The translations under genes were made by a program, and so were the position numbers. Positions 5,613-9,577 of a stretch of DNA of 9,577 bases are shown here, one piece after another (the stretch's first letter is position 1; each line of letters begins with the position of its first letter). The stretch lies in the NCBI GenBank assembly GCA_902768995.1, contig CACXNN010000037.1, positions 1 to 9,577 of the forward strand. The letters are read 5' to 3'. The DNA is from an uncultured Eubacteriales bacterium (GTDB lineage: Bacteria > Bacillota > Clostridia > Christensenellales > CAG-138). The notes beneath the pieces are model-generated. The model was not told the origin of the DNA, did not search any database, and saw only the letters and a program-made list of their open reading frames with translations.

Positions 5613-7418
5613 TTACCAGATGCGGTAGGCCATGAGGAAGTGTCCCTTCCAGTAGTTGGTATAGATGCTGCTGCGGATCACCACGCACCCGGCGGAGCTG
5701 CCTGCGTCGATCATCCGGCCGCCGCCCATGTAGATGCCCACATGGCCCGTGGACTCGCTGCTGCCGGAGAACACCAGAATGTCGCCCCGCTGCAGGTCGT
5801 TGATATCGGTGATCCGGGTAAACCGGGAGCAGGTCCGCCACCGGACGCTGGTCATGTAGCTCACGTTCACCCCCGCCTGCTTCAGACACCAGTAGACGAA
5901 GCCGGAGCAGTCGAAGCTGCCGGGCCCCTTGGCGCCCCGCACGTAGGGGCAGCCCAGGCGGCTTTCCGCGGCGGCGATGAGCCCTTCCACCCCGGAGCCG
6001 TAGTTGCCGGCGGGCCGTTCCGTGGGCTTGACCGTGGGCGCGGCCGTCACCTCGGGCTCCTCCTGGGGCGTAGGATCGGGGGCCTGGGGCGTGGTCTCCG
6101 TGATCTCCCCGCCTGTGACGGGGGCTTCGGTGGCCTTAGCCGTCCGCTTGGGGGTGGTTTTCGCCGTCCGCTTGGCCGTGGCCTTGGGCGTCGCCTTCGC
6201 CGTGGGCTTAGGTGTGGCCGTGGCCGCCGCCGTCACCGAGTCGGACAGCAGCTTCTTCAGGGTCTCCGGCCCCACCTTGCCGTCCACGGAGAGGCCGTTG
6301 CGGCGCTGGAACTCCTCCACGGCCGTCCGGGTGATCTCCCGGTAGTTGCCCGTGGCCTGGCTGGATTTCATATATCCATACTTGACCAGCAGCCGCTGGA
6401 AGGCCAGCACGTCCTCCCCCCGGTCGCCCTCCTCAAAGGCGTGGGCGGAGACGGTGTCGTCGTTGAGCAGGGTCAGCGTCCCCACGCCCAGGTTCCCGTC
6501 GGTCACGAGGCCGTTGTCCGCCTGGAACCGCTTCACCGCCTGGGCGGTCAGCTTGCCGTATGTCCCGTCGGGTTTCAAACACAGGTATCCCAGGTCCAGC
6601 AACCGCTGCTGCCAGGCCAGGATCTGATCGGATTTGTCCCCGATCCGCAGGAAGTTGGCCACGGGCTCGTCCCCAAAGAGGGTCTCCATCACGGTGGAAT
6701 CCACCGACGTGCCGCTGCCCAGCTTGTTCAGCACCCGGAACCGGTCCACGGCAATGGCTGTGGCGTCGTCAAAGTTGCCGTCCGCCGCCGTGGCCAGATA
6801 TCCCAGCTCGATGAGCCGCTCCTGGATGCTCTTGACCTCGGCGCCCTGATCCCCGGGGAGCACGGCGTAGAGGGCGGCGTCCTCGTCGTTCAGCTTCAGG
6901 AAGGTGGCTTCGTCGCAGAAGCCCGTTTCCGGCAAGCCGTTCCGGCGCTGGAACATGGCCATGGCCGTGGCTACGCCGGCCCCGTATACGTCCTCCGGCT
7001 GCTCGAAGTCCAAATATTCCAGGGTCATGAGCCGGATCTGGATGTCCAGTACGATGGGGGAGCGCATGCCCGTGCCGATCACATCCCCGTTCAGGGGATT
7101 CAGCGTGGGCGTGGGCGTGGGCACCTCGGTGGGCACCGGGGTGGGCACCGGGGTAGGCACCGGGGTGGGCACGGGCGTGGCCTCCACCGGCGCGGCGGTC
7201 CTGTCCCGGGTCTCGGGACTGGGGGTCACCTGGACCACGTGCTCGTTCCGGCCCGGGTCCGGCTGCTCCACCGCCACCGCCAGGAAGGACCGATGCAGAT
7301 ACTCCCGGGCGTAGAGGCCTCCGGCTACGATGAGCCCCAGCACCAAAATGGACAGGAGCCAGACCAGCACCGCGGTGGTCCGATCCCGTCCTTTCTTTTG
7401 CTGAACCCGTTTTTCCAT
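5613..7418 (-). CDS. Membrane-anchored cell-wall hydrolase: four peptidoglycan-binding repeats plus NlpC/P60
   Basis: The 601-residue envelope protein has a short basic N-terminus, one membrane helix (about 15-35, no clear cleavage site), and a linker with repeated TPVP units (about 81-105). Four PG_binding_1-type repeats follow, at about 117-176, 189-248, 260-318 and 331-390. Each has an LGY-like turn and an AVxxFQxxNGL-like helix; the first two are the most divergent. A second linker (396-472) is Lys/Thr/Ala-rich, then Pro/Glu-rich. The C-terminal NlpC/P60 domain (478-601) has catalytic Cys504 in DCSGF and His559 in HVGIY. This family cleaves D-glutamyl-diaminopimelate-type bonds in peptidoglycan stem peptides outside the cell. 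The position that often carries the third catalytic residue (His) appears to be Asp571, in MIDAGS. A purine-rich AGGAAAGGG site precedes the ATG. It is probably a single-gene transcript, since the upstream gene has its own terminator. Confidence 0.93.
   Translation of the reverse strand: MEKRVQQKKGRDRTTAVLVWLLSILVLGLIVAGGLYAREYLHRSFLAVAVEQPDPGRNEHVVQVTPSPETRDRTAAPVEATPVPTPVPTPVPTPVPTEVPTPTPTLNPLNGDVIGTGMRSPIVLDIQIRLMTLEYLDFEQPEDVYGAGVATAMAMFQRRNGLPETGFCDEATFLKLNDEDAALYAVLPGDQGAEVKSIQERLIELGYLATAADGNFDDATAIAVDRFRVLNKLGSGTSVDSTVMETLFGDEPVANFLRIGDKSDQILAWQQRLLDLGYLCLKPDGTYGKLTAQAVKRFQADNGLVTDGNLGVGTLTLLNDDTVSAHAFEEGDRGEDVLAFQRLLVKYGYMKSSQATGNYREITRTAVEEFQRRNGLSVDGKVGPETLKKLLSDSVTAAATATPKPTAKATPKATAKRTAKTTPKRTAKATEAPVTGGEITETTPQAPDPTPQEEPEVTAAPTVKPTERPAGNYGSGVEGLIAAAESRLGCPYVRGAKGPGSFDCSGFVYWCLKQAGVNVSYMTSVRWRTCSRFTRITDINDLQRGDILVFSGSSESTGHVGIYMGGGRMIDAGSSAGCVVIRSSIYTNYWKGHFLMAYRIW
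7128..7175. repeat. Four 12-bp tandem repeats inside the hydrolase gene
   Basis: Four units based on GGTGGGCACCGG run head to tail (7128-7139, 7140-7151, 7152-7163, 7164-7175), the third and fourth with one change each. Flanking GTGGGC units are related. They encode the alternating Thr-Pro-Val-Pro linker of the wall hydrolase on the minus strand. Twelve-base units keep the frame, so copy number can change by slippage without breaking the gene. Confidence 0.9.
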
Positions 7419-7447
7419 AGCCGTTCCCTTTCCTGTTTCTTGCCTCT

Positions 7448-7453
7448 ATTGTA
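7448..7453 (-). promoter_or_regulatory. Possible -10 box for the cell-wall hydrolase gene
   Basis: TACAAT on the minus strand lies 30 bases upstream of the hydrolase ATG. No convincing -35 is found 16-18 bases further up; a TTAACA lies at a 20-base spacing (7479-7474). The call rests on the -10 alone. The rest of the 7419-7556 spacer shows no gene. Confidence 0.3.
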
Positions 7454-7556
7454 CCGAAATCGGCCCCCCTTTTTGTTAACGGCTCGTAAACAAACTGCGG
7501 GAAACTTGCAACATCCGGATGAATTTTTCCGCATCCTTGCCAAGGTTTTCCAAATC

Positions 7557-7583
7557 AAAAGCGCCCGGATCGCTCCGGGCGCT
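7557..7583 (-). terminator. Rho-independent terminator of the PepV-like gene
   Basis: A perfect 10-bp GC-rich stem (7560-7569 with 7574-7583) with a four-base loop is followed on the minus strand by TTTT and a T-rich GATTTG stretch. It lies 15 bases past the dipeptidase stop and separates this gene from the wall hydrolase downstream. Confidence 0.85.
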
Positions 7584-7598
7584 GCAAGGCGCTTTGTC

Positions 7599-8876
7599 TT
7601 ACTCCGCGGCCAGGCGCTTGAGGGACTCGGCCATGAAGCGGGTGTTGAAGAGCATCTCCGAAAGGAGGATGCACTCGTTGGCCACGTGGCACTTGTCCGG
7701 CCGGCCGGGCTGGGTGACGCCCACGGCCACGGCGTTCCGGAACTCCCGGGCGTAGGTGCCGCCGCCGATGGAGATGGGCTTGGCGTCCCTGTCGCCGGAG
7801 AGCTCGCCATACACGTCCATGAGGGTGCTGACCAGCTCGGTTTCGGGGGCGATGTAGTGGCCCAGGGAGTTGGACCGTTCCTTGACGGTGAAGCCCGCGG
7901 CGGCCATGCGCTCGTCGATGGGGCCGGTGAGCTCGGCAAAGGTCATGGAGGCGGGGTAGCGGGTATCGAAGCCCAGGGTGACCCCGGTCTCGTCGGCGAC
8001 GAGGATGGTGGGGGCCAATGTCAGCCGCCCGGAGGCGTCGGTGAAGTCCACGCCCAGGCCCTCGCCATGGTTGTAGCCGCAGAACAGGCCACAAAGGGCG
8101 CTGAAGGTCTCCTTGTCCGCGGGGGGCACGTCGCTGTCCGCGATGGCCCGCAGAAGCTTCATGAGGGCGTTGTCCGCGTGGTCCGGCATGGAGGCGTGGC
8201 CCTCCTTGCCCAGCAGGTGCAGGGCGGGGACGGTGCTGGCCGCCTCGCCGGGGATCACGTTGCCGGCGGTGCCCACTTTGGCCCGGACAGCGCAGGGGTA
8301 TTTCTTCTCGAAGAACATGTGGGAGATGTTCATCTCGCTGTTGACCACCGGGTAGGTGGCGTCGGGGGTGAAGGCCATGGTGGGCTCGCCCTCCACCTCC
8401 TTGTACCGCTGCATGCCCGTGGAGCCCCGCTCCTCGTCGCAGCCCAGGAGGATGCGGACCCGGCGCTTCATCTTGACGCCGCTCTCCTTCAGGGCGTAGA
8501 GGGCGTAGAGGGCGGACACCGCCGCACCCTTGTCGTCCGCCGTGCCCCGGCCGTACATGGCCTCGTCGTGGATCTCGGCGCCGTAGGGGGGATACTGCCA
8601 GCCCGTGCCCTCGGGCACCACGTCCAGGTGGGCCATGACGGCCACGATCTCGTCGCCCTCGCCGTACTCCACCACGCCGCAGCGGGCTTCCACGTCCCAT
8701 ACCTTCTCAAAGCCCAGCTTGCGGGCGATGTCCTGGGCCTTCCGCAGGGCGTTGTAGACGTTTTCCCCGTAGGGCATGCCCTCCTTGGGCTCGCCCCGGG
8801 ACACGGAGGGGATCCGGATCAGTTCCTGCAGGTCCTTTACCTGTTCCTCAAAGCTTCTTTCGATGATATCCAACAT
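7599..8876 (-). CDS. M20-family dipeptidase, PepV-like (Xaa-His dipeptidase type)
   Basis: This 425-residue cytoplasmic metallopeptidase opens with MLDIIERSFEEQVKDLQELIRIPSVS, typical of PepV-type dipeptidases. Zinc and catalytic residues are all visible: His83 and Asp85 in AHLDVVPEG, bridging Asp114 in GRGTADDKG, Glu148-Glu149 in GCDEERGSTG, Asp172 in TPDATYP and His397 in KCHVANE. Known PepV enzymes release amino acids from a broad range of dipeptides. Their usual length is about 465-470; the spacing here agrees with that family up to Asp172 but is about 40 residues shorter before the last His, so the lid domain is reduced. An AGGGAGGA site sits just before the ATG. A terminator follows the gene, and the promoter appears to lie in the spacer shared with the divergent PAP2 gene. 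It is unrelated in detail to the other M20 gene in the window, which resembles peptidase T/CPG2. Confidence 0.92.
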   Translation of the reverse strand: MLDIIERSFEEQVKDLQELIRIPSVSRGEPKEGMPYGENVYNALRKAQDIARKLGFEKVWDVEARCGVVEYGEGDEIVAVMAHLDVVPEGTGWQYPPYGAEIHDEAMYGRGTADDKGAAVSALYALYALKESGVKMKRRVRILLGCDEERGSTGMQRYKEVEGEPTMAFTPDATYPVVNSEMNISHMFFEKKYPCAVRAKVGTAGNVIPGEAASTVPALHLLGKEGHASMPDHADNALMKLLRAIADSDVPPADKETFSALCGLFCGYNHGEGLGVDFTDASGRLTLAPTILVADETGVTLGFDTRYPASMTFAELTGPIDERMAAAGFTVKERSNSLGHYIAPETELVSTLMDVYGELSGDRDAKPISIGGGTYAREFRNAVAVGVTQPGRPDKCHVANECILLSEMLFNTRFMAESLKRLAAE

Positions 8877-8908
8877 GGCAAGTCCTCCCTTTGTCGTTCG
8901 TTAGGTAT

Positions 8909-8917
8909 ATCTTATCA
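8909..8917 (-). promoter_or_regulatory. Possible extended -10 promoter for the PepV-like gene
   Basis: On the minus strand TGATAAGAT fits an extended -10 (TG-N-TAAGAT) 32 bases upstream of the dipeptidase ATG. No good -35 is present, which is acceptable for extended -10 promoters. Support is modest. Confidence 0.4.
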
Positions 8918-8959
8918 TATCGCCTTTCGTTTCGCCACCGTTTCTTCACGTTTCGTTCC

Positions 8960-8988
8960 TTGAAACCCGAAGGATGTTGTGATACAAT
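8960..8988 (+). promoter_or_regulatory. Sigma-70/sigma-A promoter of the PAP2-like gene
   Basis: TTGAAA (8960-8965) and TACAAT (8983-8988) are separated by 17 bases, five of six matches in each hexamer. A transcript start near 8995 would give a very short leader of about 18 bases, just enough to hold the GGAGGG ribosome binding site at 9001-9006. Confidence 0.75.
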
Positions 8989-9012
8989 ACGTTCTTGTCT
9001 GGAGGGAATGGG

Positions 9013-9577
9013 ATGATCAAGAAAGCCTTCAATTGGATACGGAGCCTGCTGCCCGACTATAGCTGGGTCTGTTTGCTGTTTTTGGTCCTGGTCCAGTGCA
9101 CCGTCTTTTGGGCCACCCGCATCCCCCTGATGTTCATGGAGAAGATCGATCTGGCCACCGCGTGGGACGGCCGCATCCCCTTCCGGCCCGGCTGGGTGTC
9201 CATCTACGTGCTGTCCTTCGTCTCCTGGCTGGTGACCTTCTTCCTGCTCTTTCGGCAGCGGAAGGAGCACGTGTACCGGAACTCGGCGGCCTATCTTCTG
9301 ACCCTGCTCTTGACGGGGGCCACCTTCCTGCTGCTGCCGGGGGCCATCCAGCGCCCGGAGGTCACGGGCAGGGGCTTCTTTCCCTGGCTCACCCGGGTGG
9401 TCTACGCCTGCGACCAGCCCAACAACCTGTGCCCCTCCCTCCACGTGGTGTGCAGCTACTACTGCTGGCGGGCCATCTGGGACACGGAGGGCATCCCCAC
9501 CTGGTATCGCCGGTTCAACTTCGTCTTTCTGCTGCTGGTGTGCTGTTCGATCCTGTTCGTGAAGCAGCACGTGCTGG
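9013..9577 (+). CDS. PAP2/AUR1-like membrane phosphatase or phosphotransferase (3' end cut by window)
   Basis: The reading frame is open from the ATG at 9013 to the window end, 188 codons plus one base, with a GGAGGG site seven bases upstream. Hydrophobic segments lie at about 18-36, 61-80, 92-110 and 169-183. NLCPSLHVV (138-146) matches the second signature of the PAP2 (type 2 phosphatidic acid phosphatase) superfamily in the PSLH form found in AUR1-like members. VKQHVL (183-188) looks like the start of the third signature, whose His186 would be the nucleophile; the following Asp is outside the window. Such enzymes dephosphorylate lipid phosphates or isoprenoid diphosphates, or transfer head groups, at the membrane surface. 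The substrate cannot be told from this part. The gene is divergent from the PepV-like dipeptidase, 136 bases away, with its own promoter. Confidence 0.85.
   Translation, partial: MIKKAFNWIRSLLPDYSWVCLLFLVLVQCTVFWATRIPLMFMEKIDLATAWDGRIPFRPGWVSIYVLSFVSWLVTFFLLFRQRKEHVYRNSAAYLLTLLLTGATFLLLPGAIQRPEVTGRGFFPWLTRVVYACDQPNNLCPSLHVVCSYYCWRAIWDTEGIPTWYRRFNFVFLLLVCCSILFVKQHVL

Noticed and set aside
7128..7175. Short tandem repeats considered as a CRISPR array
   Set aside because: The units are 12 bp with no spacers and lie inside a coding linker; no cas gene is present.
7454..7463. A short palindrome-like CCGAAATCGG in the spacer before the hydrolase gene
   Set aside because: The arms are only four bases long and it has no clear relation to a promoter with a proper -35, so it is not distinguishable from chance.
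7555..8700. A 381-codon minus-strand frame within the PepV-like gene
   Set aside because: It is a frame-shifted shadow of the dipeptidase, Arg/Gly/Pro-rich, and reads through the terminator hairpin.
5598..8963. A 1121-codon open frame on the plus strand across the hydrolase and PepV-like genes
   Set aside because: It starts at TTG without a ribosome binding site, has low-complexity His/Gly/Arg/Pro-rich sequence with no domain, and runs opposite to two well-supported genes. GC-rich codon use rarely creates stops in this antisense frame.
8848..9570. A 240-codon minus-strand open frame opposite the PAP2-like gene
   Set aside because: The product is low-complexity and Gln/Gly/His-rich. The opposite strand has a clear promoter, ribosome binding site, membrane helices and PAP2 motifs.

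Overview
The window looks like chromosomal DNA from a GC-rich member of the Firmicutes, probably a Clostridia/Oscillospiraceae-type gut anaerobe. This is inferred from strong AGGAGG-type ribosome binding sites, a YhfC-type membrane protease, a PepV-like dipeptidase, an NlpC/P60 wall hydrolase with a TPxP/Lys-Thr linker, and GC-rich codon use in most genes. No marker gene fixes the taxon. There are seven complete protein genes and one partial one. I found no tRNA, rRNA, CRISPR array or insertion sequence.

Layout. (1) 32-1780, + strand: a tightly overlapping three-gene operon with a MerR-family regulator carrying two C-terminal membrane helices, a YbjQ/UPF0145 protein, and a YhfC-type putative intramembrane metalloprotease. 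A strong hairpin terminator closes it at 1799-1837. (2) 1853-5556: a visibly more AT-rich block. An M20 metallopeptidase and an SLC13/DASS-type transporter form a minus-strand operon, and a LysR-family regulator is transcribed divergently. The 189-base gap between M20 and LysR holds two face-to-face overlapping sigma-70-type promoters, one with exact consensus hexamers. A terminator follows the LysR gene at 5560-5594. (3) 5613-8876, minus strand, GC-rich again: an anchored cell-wall hydrolase with four peptidoglycan-binding repeats and an NlpC/P60 domain, and upstream of it a PepV-like M20 dipeptidase with its own terminator at 7557-7583. (4) From 9013, + strand: the start of a PAP2/AUR1-like membrane phosphatase or phosphotransferase, cut by the window end, with a good promoter at 8960-8988.

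How the parts may work together. In block 1 a transcription factor that appears held in the membrane is co-expressed with an intramembrane protease, which suggests regulated proteolysis or a membrane-stress sensor. In block 2 the transporter probably imports or exchanges an anionic or amidated compound that the M20 enzyme hydrolyses, under LysR control; base composition suggests it was acquired separately from its surroundings. Block 3 is envelope and peptide housekeeping. The 3.4-kb open frame antisense to block 3 is treated as an artefact of GC-rich coding sequence.
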